In this document: positions 1 to 8,141 of the stretch, in pieces | How the letters are laid out: every line of letters starts with the position of its first letter | Numbering within the stretch: position 1 is the first letter of the stretch | Origin: Saprospiraceae bacterium UBA7687 | GTDB taxonomy: Bacteria; Bacteroidota; Bacteroidia; Chitinophagales; Saprospiraceae | Assembly (NCBI GenBank): GCA_002482845.1 | Contig: DLGT01000112.1 | Span: forward strand, 62,001-126,000 | Direction of reading: 5' to 3' | DNA: 64,000 nt | Program-made: the position numbers and the translations under genes | The notes under the pieces: model-generated | What the model saw: only the letters and a program-made list of their open reading frames with translations | What the model was told of the DNA's origin: nothing | Databases searched by the model: none

Positions 1-333
1 ATCAAGAAAATCAAGTGGTGTCATTGTCTCCATCACACCTATCTGCTGTACAAGCAACTTCATGATTTCAATGATTCGATCCAATCTTGATACAGCTATC
101 CCAACATTCTTTTCATTAACCTGTCTTTTGCTAAAGTCATTGATAATAGAACGCAATTCAAAATTTATCTGTTTGAACCACAATTCATACACTTGATGCG
201 TGATGATAAATAGCATCTCATCGTGAGCATGTGCTCCTACTTCGTCACTTCTTAAAGATTGTGAAGAAGTGATTCTGTCCACTTGTAAGTAAGAATTGTA
301 ATGTATGGAAGAATATTTAGTGTCTGTGCTCAT
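1..333 (-). CDS. kynA: tryptophan 2,3-dioxygenase, N-terminal part (cut by window edge)
   Basis: The heme enzyme that opens the indole ring of L-tryptophan to N-formylkynurenine, the first step of the kynurenine pathway. The first 111 residues are present and the frame is still open at the left edge. The sequence HDEMLFIITHQVYELWFKQ near residues 38-56 is the family signature; the His in THQ-YELWFK is the substrate-binding His of this family. MTPLDFLD at the edge is also typical. The ATG start gives MSTDTKYSSIHYNSYLQVD. It lies 5 bp downstream of the RidA-like deaminase gene on the same strand, so the two are probably co-transcribed. Identity is secure; completeness cannot be judged. Confidence 0.93.
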   Translation of the reverse strand, partial: MSTDTKYSSIHYNSYLQVDRITSSQSLRSDEVGAHAHDEMLFIITHQVYELWFKQINFELRSIINDFSKRQVNEKNVGIAVSRLDRIIEIMKLLVQQIGVMETMTPLDFLD

Positions 334-338
334 AATAA

Positions 339-767
339 TTATTGGATTGGGTGTGGAAAATAAGCCGTAGCTTTTATCTCAATAAGAAGATGTGGGTGGG
401 GCAATTGGTGAACTGCCACAGTCGTACGCGCAGGACCTGTATAGTCAAAATACTCTCCGTAAACTTGATTATAGCCACCAAAATCATTCATATTGACCAA
501 AAAAGTAGTGATATCTACAATATGTTCCAAGTCTGCTCCTACACTTTGAAGGATAGCTCTGATATTTTCTATGACTGCTTTGGTTTGCCGTTTAATATCA
601 AGATTAGTCGTACCCATCTCATCTACTTCTACCCCTTCGAAAGTATTGTCTGGCAATCTGCTCGATGTACCTGAGACATACAAAAATGGGCCTGCAACTT
701 TAAGGTGTGGAAACTTACCCCTAGGCTTTGCCTTATCGGACAATAATTTACTATCTGTGGTTTTCAA
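339..767 (-). CDS. RidA-family protein, probable 2-aminomuconate deaminase
   Basis: A 142-residue YjgF/YER057c/RidA-fold protein. The RidA Arg that binds the substrate carboxylate is present (GPARTTV, Arg about 114). The length and gene context fit the 2-aminomuconate deaminase branch of the family, which releases ammonia from 2-aminomuconate in the lower part of tryptophan and 2-aminophenol breakdown. It is the first gene of a minus-strand pair with tryptophan 2,3-dioxygenase and is divergent from an SDR gene, with about 100 bp between them. The specific substrate is inferred from context; a general enamine/imine deaminase is the alternative. Confidence 0.8.
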   Translation of the reverse strand: MKTTDSKLLSDKAKPRGKFPHLKVAGPFLYVSGTSSRLPDNTFEGVEVDEMGTTNLDIKRQTKAVIENIRAILQSVGADLEHIVDITTFLVNMNDFGGYNQVYGEYFDYTGPARTTVAVHQLPHPHLLIEIKATAYFPHPIQ

Positions 768-868
768 TGAAAAAGACTTTGGTTAGGAGCGTAAATATAC
801 GACGTTTTGTGCATTGTAAATATATATGGAATGTATATCTTGCGATGTTTTTATAAAAAGATAATAAT

Positions 869-1654
869 ATGAACATCAATCTCATCGGCAAAAATGCATT
901 AGTTTGTGGCAGTTCTAAAGGGATAGGCAAGGCATCAGCTATCGAATTATCCAAACTTGGAGCCAATGTGACCCTACTTTCACGAAGTGCAGACCAGCTC
1001 ATAGATGCAATTAAGGAGTTAGACCATTCAAAAGGCCAAAAACACAATTTCATCGTCGCCGATACTTCCAAAACAGACGATCTACATAAAAAAATCAAAC
1101 AATTAGTCGGTACTTATCCAATACATATTTTGGTCAATAATACAGGTGGGCCAGCAGGTGGAGCAATTCTTAATGCTACTGCTGAAGATTTTTTAAACGC
1201 CTATCAAAACCATCTTTTGACCAATCATTTATTGGCAGGCTTAGTCGTTCCGGGTATGAAAAAAAGTGGTTATGGACGTATTATTAATGTTATATCAACA
1301 TCAGTAAAAATCCCGCTAAAAGGACTAGGCGTTTCTAATACAACTCGTGGAGCTGTGGCATCTTGGGCCAAGACACTAGCAAATGAGCTAGGACCTTTCG
1401 GTATAACGGTAAATAATGTGTTGCCTGGGGCAACTGCCACCGATAGATTGAGCGAAATCATACATAATAAAGCCGACAAATCTCTCATCTCCAAAGAAGA
1501 CGTAACACAACATATGGTAGATGAAATACCAATGGCTAGATTTGGTCAACCACAAGAAATTGCATCGGCCGTAGCATTTTTAGCTTCGCCAGCTGCTTCT
1601 TATATCACAGGTGTTAGCTTACCTGTAGATGGCGGGCGTACGGGAAGTCTGTAA
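869..1654 (+). CDS. SDR-family oxidoreductase lacking the canonical Tyr-Lys pair
   Basis: A 261-residue short-chain dehydrogenase/reductase fold protein. The cofactor glycine motif is CGSSKGIG (residues 13-20), the structural NNTG is at 90-93, and the first catalytic-type Ser is at 143. Thirteen residues later, where the YxxxK motif should be, the sequence reads SNTTR (156-160), so Tyr is replaced by Ser and Lys by Arg. The C-terminal part (GPFGITVNNVLPGAT, then a VDGGRTGSL end) is otherwise FabG-like. A recognised BKR-like SDR subgroup also departs from the catalytic tetrad, so this need not be a dead gene. It is divergent from the kynurenine-type RidA/kynA pair, which suggests a role in the same catabolic route. 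The reaction is unknown. Confidence 0.85.
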   Translation: MNINLIGKNALVCGSSKGIGKASAIELSKLGANVTLLSRSADQLIDAIKELDHSKGQKHNFIVADTSKTDDLHKKIKQLVGTYPIHILVNNTGGPAGGAILNATAEDFLNAYQNHLLTNHLLAGLVVPGMKKSGYGRIINVISTSVKIPLKGLGVSNTTRGAVASWAKTLANELGPFGITVNNVLPGATATDRLSEIIHNKADKSLISKEDVTQHMVDEIPMARFGQPQEIASAVAFLASPAASYITGVSLPVDGGRTGSL

Positions 1655-1659
1655 AGAAA

Positions 1660-2715
1660 TTATTTGTATGTGATGGTCCTAAATGTGATTCCCGTCAAAG
1701 AATCGGACGACGTAGTGATTCTTTCTACCCAATTTCCTTTATCATCATATTTATATTCACTCTTAGTCCACTCTTCAAAAACTGTCAATGGTTTACCTTC
1801 AATATCATATACATTATTTTGTGTTACTTCCGACATAACATCGTAAATTTCTTCGACCTTCCTCCATTTATTGTACGAAAACTTTTTATGTTCACTTAAT
1901 ACTTCATTATAATAAACTTTCTTCTCTGTTACTTTAAAAGATTTATTTCTAGTGATTTCACTTTCCAATTTAAATTGCTTCGATTCTTTATTCTTTTTAA
2001 AACTTTTATAAATATAAAAATCACCCTGTGTAGATCTTTCCGTTCTTTCTTCAGATTCCGAGATATTGTCTACTAGCATTTTTGAAAATTCATCAAGGTC
2101 TGGTTTCGGAATAAATTTGCTACCGTAGACTACGAGACTTCCTTCATCGTTTCCGATAAATTGTAAATCACCCAGGCCATCCATGTTAAGTTTTATAATA
2201 TCAAAATCACCATCAGCTCTGTAAGAAGCCCTCATAGTAGTTATTTGACAAGTATCACATCTAGTAGTATGTAGTGCTAAAATTTTGCCTTTCTCGTTAT
2301 ATTCTACATGGCTGATTTGGTTGAGCATGTCAGCAGCATCTCCTTCATATATTTTTTTATTGTAAACCATTTTACCACTTAAATTAAAGCTATCTACTGA
2401 AGTGTGATATGAGCTTATACCACCTAAATGTGTTTCAACAGCTGATAATATTTTACCCTTCTCTGCTTTTTTATGGCTCATGATTAATTTCGTCAGACCC
2501 ACTATTTCATCTTTATAAGTAATTGTGGTGTCCATTTTACTAGAAATTCCTTCTATAAAAAGACCATATGAACTCTCTACAACAGTTAAAATATTTTCTT
2601 TCCAATCAGAATTTCCTCTGGATGAATCGAAAATATCATGCATATCAGTTTGAGAAAATAAGGCAATACTATTTGTCAAAATTAGTAGAGAAATAAATAT
2701 TGTAATCTTATTCAT
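1660..2715 (-). CDS. secreted hypothetical protein with YD-like repeats
   Basis: A 351-residue protein with an N-terminal signal peptide (hydrophobic residues 4-20, ending ALFSQ). The rest is hydrophilic and beta-rich. Short Tyr-Asp/Gly pieces such as YDIEGKPL and YKYDDKGNW near the C-terminus, and an earlier YNEKGKIL, resemble the YD-repeat-like segments of many Bacteroidota periplasmic proteins. There is a CDTC pair in the middle. It converges with the SDR gene (5 bp between the ends) and follows the GHMP kinase gene on the same strand by 38 bp. No enzymatic motif is visible. I do not recognise a specific function. Confidence 0.7.
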   Translation of the reverse strand: MNKITIFISLLILTNSIALFSQTDMHDIFDSSRGNSDWKENILTVVESSYGLFIEGISSKMDTTITYKDEIVGLTKLIMSHKKAEKGKILSAVETHLGGISSYHTSVDSFNLSGKMVYNKKIYEGDAADMLNQISHVEYNEKGKILALHTTRCDTCQITTMRASYRADGDFDIIKLNMDGLGDLQFIGNDEGSLVVYGSKFIPKPDLDEFSKMLVDNISESEERTERSTQGDFYIYKSFKKNKESKQFKLESEITRNKSFKVTEKKVYYNEVLSEHKKFSYNKWRKVEEIYDVMSEVTQNNVYDIEGKPLTVFEEWTKSEYKYDDKGNWVERITTSSDSLTGITFRTITYK

Positions 2716-2753
2716 ATTAAAGGATTGTTAATATTTATAAAATAGTTGATAAA

Positions 2754-3698
2754 TTATAAAATTATCTCTTTATACGGCAAAACCGTACTTAATCCTTTAC
2801 TAGCGAAATACTCCTTGGTAGCATCTAGTCCTTTGTCTGAAGTTGCTAGCACAAAGTCTCCTCCCCATGCTCCTAAAGATTTAACTACGCCCCAATAATC
2901 GCTAAAAAGCGTATCTTTTACCTTAGCAAAACCAGTATGAGTGGCAATAGCATCTTCGTGTTTAATTAGTAAAGCGTCAAAATCAGACAGTGTAGAAACT
3001 GTACGTATGTCTTCTGTTATTTTTGTAATAGTTTTGACTAAAGAAGACTTGTTTTTAACAGCCTTTAGGTATTCCTTGATGCCAAGCGCTGTATTTTGCT
3101 TTTTACCTAAGTGAACAAAATATAATTGATCTTTAAACTTTGGATTAAAATCTACTTCTGTGTAGGAAACTTCATCCGTTGAATTTATGTATTCCACTGG
3201 TCCGTCTGCAAAAGCACAAGCAACGTCATATCCAGACCCATCTTCTGTTTTGAAATACAGGAGCAAAGGATTTACTTCTGCCCACTCAGAAACCAAAAAA
3301 ATCAATGTGCTACTTGACCCAAGTCCCCAATCTAATGGAAACTCGACTTGAGTTTCAATTTTAAAACCATTCCATTGAGATAAGAACTCAGAATTCAACC
3401 TTACAGCATTTTTCAATAACTTTTGTAGATAGTTTGAAATCTCTTGATTATTGGTGGTAACAGCAGAAAAGTCAAAAAGAGAAATTGTAGACTCAAACCA
3501 AGGCTTACCTTTCATATCTAGACTTTCCCAAATTAAGTCTGAGCTTGTGGTACGTTTAATAACCATTTTCTGGCCAAACTTAGTAGGTAGCCCTAGTGCT
3601 TTAGCACCATCTAAAACTGCATACTCACCCGTGAGCAACAGTTTACCGTGTCCATAGTATTTCGTTTTGATATGCTTTGGTTTTAAAATTCGCCACAA
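2754..3698 (-). CDS. GYDIA-family GHMP kinase
   Basis: A small-molecule kinase of the GHMP (galacto-, homoserine-, mevalonate-, phosphomevalonate-) fold. GHGKLLLTGEYAVLDGA at 16-32 is the GHMP N-terminal motif. DWGLGSSST (about 123-131) is the phosphate-binding motif II. GYDVA (156-160) is the segment that names this Bacteroidota family (usually GYDIA). Its substrate has not been settled; a mevalonate-like isoprenoid precursor is one possibility. The start is uncertain. The longest reading begins with TTG (MWRILKP), there is no in-frame ATG before the conserved GHGK, and a strong promoter -7 motif overlaps that TTG. An ATC-initiated form beginning near residue 10 (IKTKYYGHGK) would match the usual length better. 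Confidence 0.85.
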   Translation of the reverse strand: MWRILKPKHIKTKYYGHGKLLLTGEYAVLDGAKALGLPTKFGQKMVIKRTTSSDLIWESLDMKGKPWFESTISLFDFSAVTTNNQEISNYLQKLLKNAVRLNSEFLSQWNGFKIETQVEFPLDWGLGSSSTLIFLVSEWAEVNPLLLYFKTEDGSGYDVACAFADGPVEYINSTDEVSYTEVDFNPKFKDQLYFVHLGKKQNTALGIKEYLKAVKNKSSLVKTITKITEDIRTVSTLSDFDALLIKHEDAIATHTGFAKVKDTLFSDYWGVVKSLGAWGGDFVLATSDKGLDATKEYFASKGLSTVLPYKEIIL

Positions 3699-3729
3699 AT
3701 ATAGAAAATAGATATATAACTATCTCAAA
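3696..3729 (-). promoter_or_regulatory. Bacteroidota-type promoter for the GHMP kinase gene
   Basis: On the minus strand TTTG (3726-3729) is followed after 22 bases by TATATTTG (3696-3703), matching the -33 and -7 consensus of the main Bacteroidota sigma factor. The -7 box overlaps the only TTG start available to the kinase, which puts that start in doubt. Confidence 0.5.
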
Positions 3730-3979
3730 TTTGATAAAATATTTTTTATATTATGCTATTAATAAGCTAATTATATATTGTAGTATTTTTTTTTAAAACA
3801 TATGATATCTTTAATAAAGAGCTAAGACAAAAATAAACTCTTGAATTCTAAAGTAATATATTCATAAAAATAGATAGTCAATTTATAAATGTTGCCATAT
3901 TTTGACTGTTTTTCAATTAGTTATGAAATAATTTTAAAAATATTTTTTAGAAAAAGTTTTTTTTTAATAGTAAAGAAAT

Positions 3980-3987
3980 TACCTTTG
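3980..3987 (+). promoter_or_regulatory. promoter -7 element for the rplM operon
   Basis: TACCTTTG fits TAnnTTTG exactly and lies 63 bases ahead of the rplM start, preceded by a T-rich stretch at the -33 distance. The rest of the 350-base gap between the GHMP kinase and rplM is very AT-rich and holds no gene that I can support. Confidence 0.65.
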
Positions 3988-3992
3988 CGGCC

Positions 3993-4011
3993 GCTATCGT
4001 AAAACCGTAGC
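3993..4011 (+). promoter_or_regulatory. possible hairpin in the rplM 5' leader
   Basis: Just after the predicted transcription start, GCTAT and GTAGC can pair around a short loop; this is the only GC-containing structure in an otherwise A/T leader of about 57 bases. It could be an autoregulatory ribosomal-protein leader or chance. Confidence 0.25.
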
Positions 4012-4050
4012 AATTTATAAAGTATTTAAGTAATTATAAATAATTTAAAA

Positions 4051-4494
4051 GTGGATACACTAAGTTACAAAACAAAATCAGCCAATAGTGCTACTGCAAC
4101 ACATAAATGGTATGTGGTAGATGCTGATGGTGAGGTAGTAGGAAGACTGGCTACCAGAATCGCTTCTGTATTAAGAGGTAAACATAAGCCTGACTTTACG
4201 CCTCATGCGGACACAGGCGATTATGTCATTGTAATCAATGCTGATAAAGTAAGATTTACAGGTGCAAAATTGGATGATAAAGAATATCAGACATATTCAG
4301 GCTATCCTGGTGGTCAAAAAAGACGTACAGCAAAAGAAATGCTAGACAAAAGACCAAGTATGGTTTTAGAATTGGCAGTAAAAGGTATGTTGCCAAAAAC
4401 AAAATTGGGTAAAGCTCAAATTAAAAAATTGTTTTTATATACCAATGCTAATCATCCGCATTCTGCACAACAACCTGAACCATTTAAATTTTAA
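4051..4494 (+). CDS. rplM: 50S ribosomal protein L13 (uL13)
   Basis: A 147-residue large-subunit ribosomal protein. Family segments are WYVVDADGEVVGRLAT near 20-35, GDYVIVINADKVRFTG near 56-71, and KGMLPKTKLGKAQIKKL near 111-127, followed by the typical YTNANHPHSAQQP tail. The start is GTG, giving MDTLSYKTKSAN, the usual N-terminus in Saprospira-like bacteria. It is the first gene of the rplM-rpsI-rpsB-tsf cluster, 6 bp ahead of rpsI, and is driven by the TACCTTTG promoter. Confidence 0.97.
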   Translation: MDTLSYKTKSANSATATHKWYVVDADGEVVGRLATRIASVLRGKHKPDFTPHADTGDYVIVINADKVRFTGAKLDDKEYQTYSGYPGGQKRRTAKEMLDKRPSMVLELAVKGMLPKTKLGKAQIKKLFLYTNANHPHSAQQPEPFKF

Positions 4495-4500
4495 TAAGAT

Positions 4501-4887
4501 ATGGAAATGATAAACAGCATAGGTAGAAGAAAGGCTTCTACTGCGAGAGTATATTTTTTCAAAGGCGCTGGCAAGATTACCATAAACGGTAAAGACTTTA
4601 AGGATTATTTTCCTATGCCTAGCATTCAAGCAACAATAGTTGATCCTTTAATTATAGCTCAAGCTTTGGAGCAGTACGATATTAAAGTAACTGTAGATGG
4701 TGGTGGTTTCAAAGGTCAAGCAGAAGCGATCAGATTGGGTATTTCCCGTACTTTGGTTAAAATCAGCGAAGACAACAGAAAACCATTGAAAGAGAAGAAA
4801 TATCTTACAAGAGACGCAAGAGAAGTCGAAAGGAAGAAATTTGGTAAACCTAAGGCACGTAAGAGCTTCCAGTTCTCTAAACGTTAA
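4501..4887 (+). CDS. rpsI: 30S ribosomal protein S9 (uS9)
   Basis: A 128-residue small-subunit protein. It has the IGRRKASTARVYF N-terminus (residues about 6-18), the GGGFKGQAEAIRLGISR core, and the basic C-terminal tail GKPKARKSFQFSKR whose last Lys-Arg reaches the ribosomal P site. It sits 6 bp after rplM, the usual order across bacteria. An in-frame ATG at codon 3 offers an alternative start two residues shorter. Confidence 0.97.
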   Translation: MEMINSIGRRKASTARVYFFKGAGKITINGKDFKDYFPMPSIQATIVDPLIIAQALEQYDIKVTVDGGGFKGQAEAIRLGISRTLVKISEDNRKPLKEKKYLTRDAREVERKKFGKPKARKSFQFSKR

Positions 4888-4935
4888 TCTATTTTTCACC
4901 ATCATTATTATTACAAAGTTAAAATAATTAAAGAA

Positions 4936-5649
4936 ATGAATAAGCCAACATATAATGAGATGTTAGAAGCTGGTGTACATTACGGCCACTTAAAAAGAAA
5001 GTGGAATCCGAAAATGCTTCCTTACATCTTCATGGAAAGAAAAGGTATTCACATTATAGATCTTAACAGGACAGCAGAATGTCTTGACAGAGCAGCTTAT
5101 GCTATGAAGCAGATGGCAAAATCTGGTAAAAAAATCCTTTTCGTTGCAACCAAAAAGCAAGCAAAAGATATCGTAGCTACTGCTGCGAGAAGTGCTGAAA
5201 TGCCTTACGTAACTGAAAGATGGTTAGGTGGTATGATGACAAACTTTGCTACCATCCGTAAGTCGGTTAAAAAGATGAACAGTATCGACAAAATGCTTAC
5301 TGATCCTGCAATTTCTATTACTAAAAAAGAGAGATTGACACTTACAAGAGAAAAAGAAAAACTCGAGAAAGTGTTGGGTGGTATCGCTAATCTTAATAGG
5401 TTGCCAAGCGCAGTATTTATGGTAGACATTCACCATGAGCACATTGCTTTAGCTGAGGCAAAAAGATTAGGTATGAAGACCATAGCAATGGTAGATACAA
5501 ATTCTGATCCAAACAAAGTTGATTTTGCAATACCTGCGAATGACGATGCTTCTAAGTCAGTAAAATTAATTACTGATTATATAGTAAGTGCAATCAAAGA
5601 AGGTCTTGAAGAAAGAAGAGTTGCAAAACTTGACTCTAAAGAAGATTAA
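4936..5649 (+). CDS. rpsB: 30S ribosomal protein S2 (uS2)
   Basis: A 237-residue small-subunit protein. It starts MNKPTYNEMLEAGVHYGH. RWLGGMMTNFATIRKS (about 94-109) and the AIPANDDASKSVKLI segment near 199-213 are standard S2 signatures. It lies in the ribosomal cluster 48 bp after rpsI and 33 bp before tsf; the rpsB-tsf pair is almost universal in bacteria. Confidence 0.97.
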   Translation: MNKPTYNEMLEAGVHYGHLKRKWNPKMLPYIFMERKGIHIIDLNRTAECLDRAAYAMKQMAKSGKKILFVATKKQAKDIVATAARSAEMPYVTERWLGGMMTNFATIRKSVKKMNSIDKMLTDPAISITKKERLTLTREKEKLEKVLGGIANLNRLPSAVFMVDIHHEHIALAEAKRLGMKTIAMVDTNSDPNKVDFAIPANDDASKSVKLITDYIVSAIKEGLEERRVAKLDSKED

Positions 5650-5682
5650 AAAATCATTATTAAACTTAAAAAGTAAACATAA

Positions 5683-6519
5683 ATGAGTGAAGTAAATATT
5701 TCCGCATCGGCAGTAAAAGACCTGAGAGATCAGACTGGAGCTGGGATGATGGACTGTAAAAAAGCACTTGTAGAAGCTGCAGGTGATTTTGACAAAGCAA
5801 TCGAGCTTTTAAGATTAAGAGGACAAAAAATGTCTGAAAAAAGAGCAGATAGAGATGCTAAAGAAGGTGTCGTAATCGCTTTAGTTTCTGAAGATGCTAA
5901 GAGAGGTATTGTAGTAAGAGTAAGTTGTGAAACAGATTTCGTTTCTAAAAACGAAGATTTCGTTTCTTTCACAAAAGAAATCGCTAATATAGCTCTTAAT
6001 AACTATCCTGCTACACTTGAAGATCTTTATAAGTTAACTTTGAATGGTGTAGACCTACAGACAGTTATGGCTGAACAAGTAGCGAGAATCGGCGAAAAAA
6101 TCGAAATTGCTGATTACCAAACAATGGAAGCTCCATTGGTAGCATCTTATATCCACATGGGTAACAAAGCAGGTGTATTGGTAGGTTTGAACTTAGCTGA
6201 TGATAAATACACTGAAGCTGGTAGAGATGTAGCTATGCAAGTTGCTGCTATGAAGCCAGTAGCACTTGACAAAGATGATGTACCACAAGAAATTATTTCA
6301 AAAGAAATAGAGATAGGTAAAGAAATCGCAAGACAAGAAGGCAAATCTGAAGATATGCTTGAAAAAATTGCCTTGGGTAAATTGAACAGATTCTTTAAAG
6401 ATAATACACTACTTAATCAAATCTTTGTAAAAGATGGTAAATTAAGTGTTGCTGAATATCTAAAAACAAAAAATCCAGAGCTTACAGCGATAGGGTTTAA
6501 ACATATCAAATTAGGATAA
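5683..6519 (+). CDS. tsf: elongation factor Ts
   Basis: The nucleotide exchange factor that regenerates EF-Tu-GTP. In 278 residues it has the N-terminal UBA-like domain with VKDLRDQTGAGMMDCKKAL (about 11-29), the SCETDFVSKNEDF core motif (about 86-98) that contacts EF-Tu, and a dimerisation region to the C-terminus. It is the last gene before a strong terminator, so rplM-rpsI-rpsB-tsf is probably one transcript. Confidence 0.97.
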   Translation: MSEVNISASAVKDLRDQTGAGMMDCKKALVEAAGDFDKAIELLRLRGQKMSEKRADRDAKEGVVIALVSEDAKRGIVVRVSCETDFVSKNEDFVSFTKEIANIALNNYPATLEDLYKLTLNGVDLQTVMAEQVARIGEKIEIADYQTMEAPLVASYIHMGNKAGVLVGLNLADDKYTEAGRDVAMQVAAMKPVALDKDDVPQEIISKEIEIGKEIARQEGKSEDMLEKIALGKLNRFFKDNTLLNQIFVKDGKLSVAEYLKTKNPELTAIGFKHIKLG

Positions 6520-6532
6520 TCAGTAATGAATT

Positions 6533-6564
6533 AAAAGAGCGGTATTTTTACCGCTCTTTTTTTA
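6533..6564 (+). terminator. rho-independent terminator after tsf
   Basis: AGAGCGGTA and TACCGCTCT form a perfect stem around a short T-rich loop, followed by a run of eight T. It closes the ribosomal protein operon and separates it from pyrH. Confidence 0.92.
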
Positions 6565-6611
6565 TGCCTATTTGGAAAAACTCCTTTTTATCATCACCTT
6601 AACCTTAAAAA

Positions 6612-7322
6612 ATGAGTCTTAAATACAAACGAATTCTACTCAAATTAAGTGGAGAATCTCTTATGGGAGACCAAAAATTTGGAATATCTTCTGAAATGCT
6701 TACTTATTATGCAGAGCAAATCAAAGAACTAGTAGCTCTGAAGGCTCAGGTAGCTATTGTGATCGGTGGAGGGAATATTTTTCGTGGCCTGAATGCTGAA
6801 TCTTCAGGTATCGAAAGAGTTACAGGAGACTATATGGGTATGCTTGCTACATGTATAAATGGTATGGCACTTCAGAGTGCGTTAGAATCAAATGGTGTTT
6901 ACACTAGACTTATTTCTGCCATAGAAATGCGACAGATTGCAGAGCCATATGTCAGAAGACGAGCCACAAGACATCTAGAAAAAGGTAGAGTACTCATATT
7001 TTCAGCAGGAACGGGTAGCCCATACTTCACTACTGACTCAGCAGCCGCATTAAGAGCTAATGAAATTAATGCAGATGTTATATTAAAGGGGACAAGAGTG
7101 GATGGTATCTATGATAGTGATCCTGAAAAAAATCCTAATGCTGTCAAATTTGACAATATTTCATTTGCAAAAGTAATTAGTTTAGGCCTATCAGTCATGG
7201 ATATGACAGCATTTACACTTTGCCAAGAAAACAATCTTCCCATCATTGTTTTTGATATAAATAACCCTGGTCATCTTGCAAGAATAGCAAAAGGTGAATC
7301 TATCGGAACATTGGTAGCATAG
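6612..7322 (+). CDS. pyrH: UMP kinase
   Basis: Hexameric bacterial UMP kinase (amino-acid-kinase fold) that makes UDP from UMP and ATP in pyrimidine synthesis. In 236 residues it has KRILLKLSGESLMG (5-18), the VIGGGNIFRG phosphate-binding motif, GTGSPYFTTDSAAALRA (about 137-153) and the MDMTAFTLC region. It is preceded by the tsf terminator. In many Bacteroidota the ribosome recycling factor gene frr follows, but here the inositol-lipid cluster follows instead after about 108 bp. Confidence 0.96.
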   Translation: MSLKYKRILLKLSGESLMGDQKFGISSEMLTYYAEQIKELVALKAQVAIVIGGGNIFRGLNAESSGIERVTGDYMGMLATCINGMALQSALESNGVYTRLISAIEMRQIAEPYVRRRATRHLEKGRVLIFSAGTGSPYFTTDSAAALRANEINADVILKGTRVDGIYDSDPEKNPNAVKFDNISFAKVISLGLSVMDMTAFTLCQENNLPIIVFDINNPGHLARIAKGESIGTLVA

Positions 7323-7430
7323 AATTTGTTAATGACTATATCATGTTTTTTGTTTAGTTCTGAGCTGATCAATAACTAAATAGTCAAAACAAATTAAATC
7401 AACTTTTTATAATTTAGTTCTTTCCTGATT

Positions 7431-8132
7431 ATGGCAGATGACTGGAAAAACAAAGCACAAGCTTTGGTATACAAATGGATAGATCCCTTTATAAATCTAT
7501 GCCTAAAACTTGGAATTACACCAAATGGTGTCACTTTTGTTGGTTTATTTATAAATCTTATTGCTGCGGTAATATTTATTTATGGCGGAGAATATGGTGA
7601 TAGAAATGATCATAGTATAGTAGGTTGGGCATGTCTTGTCATTCTTTTTGCAGGGTTGATGGACATGGTAGACGGAAGACTTGCTAGAGTAGGTAAAATG
7701 GATTCAAAATACGGGGCTCTTTTTGATTCTGTACTTGATAGGTACAGCGAAATGTTCATGTTTTTAGGCATTTGTTACTATCTTATAGCACATAAATATT
7801 TTTTGTCTTCCCTTTTTGCATTTATTGCGATGATTGGTTCTATCATGGTCAGCTATACCCGAGCTAGAGCAGAAGGCTTAGGATTAAAAATGGCAGATAT
7901 AGGTTTTATGCAGCGCCCTGAAAGGATTCTACTCATAGGAATAAGTGGTATTTTATGTGGAATCATGTCAGAAGTATTAAGTCCATCGTTTAAAGTCAGT
8001 GTAGATTGGTTACCATTTCCAATCTTTGAAACGATTACCTTTTTTACGTTTCCAATTTTTATTTTGGCGATAATGGCAAATGTTACAGCGGTGACAAGAC
8101 TGCTTCATGCTAAAAAACTATTTGAAAACTGA
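7431..8132 (+). CDS. CDP-alcohol phosphatidyltransferase, probable phosphatidylinositol-phosphate synthase
   Basis: A 233-residue integral membrane enzyme. The full CDP-alcohol phosphotransferase motif is present: D81-G82-x2-A85-R86-x8-G95-x3-D99-x3-D103, the metal- and CDP-binding aspartates of the family. About five to six membrane segments follow. The family joins CDP-diacylglycerol to an alcohol. The neighbouring Aur1-like enzyme, inositol-phosphate synthase and PgpA-like phosphatase argue that the alcohol is inositol phosphate, as in the inositol-lipid cluster described in Bacteroides thetaiotaomicron. The next gene begins 9 bp after the stop. The substrate is inferred; a phosphatidylglycerophosphate-type role is less likely in this setting. 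Confidence 0.85.
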   Translation: MADDWKNKAQALVYKWIDPFINLCLKLGITPNGVTFVGLFINLIAAVIFIYGGEYGDRNDHSIVGWACLVILFAGLMDMVDGRLARVGKMDSKYGALFDSVLDRYSEMFMFLGICYYLIAHKYFLSSLFAFIAMIGSIMVSYTRARAEGLGLKMADIGFMQRPERILLIGISGILCGIMSEVLSPSFKVSVDWLPFPIFETITFFTFPIFILAIMANVTAVTRLLHAKKLFEN

Positions 8133-8141
8133 TATACTCCA

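Noticed and set aside
7350..7420. Repeated TTTAGTTCT and a small inverted repeat (TTTAGTT/AACTAAA) between pyrH and the inositol cluster
   Set aside because: Arms of seven A/T-rich bases are expected by chance in such a gap.
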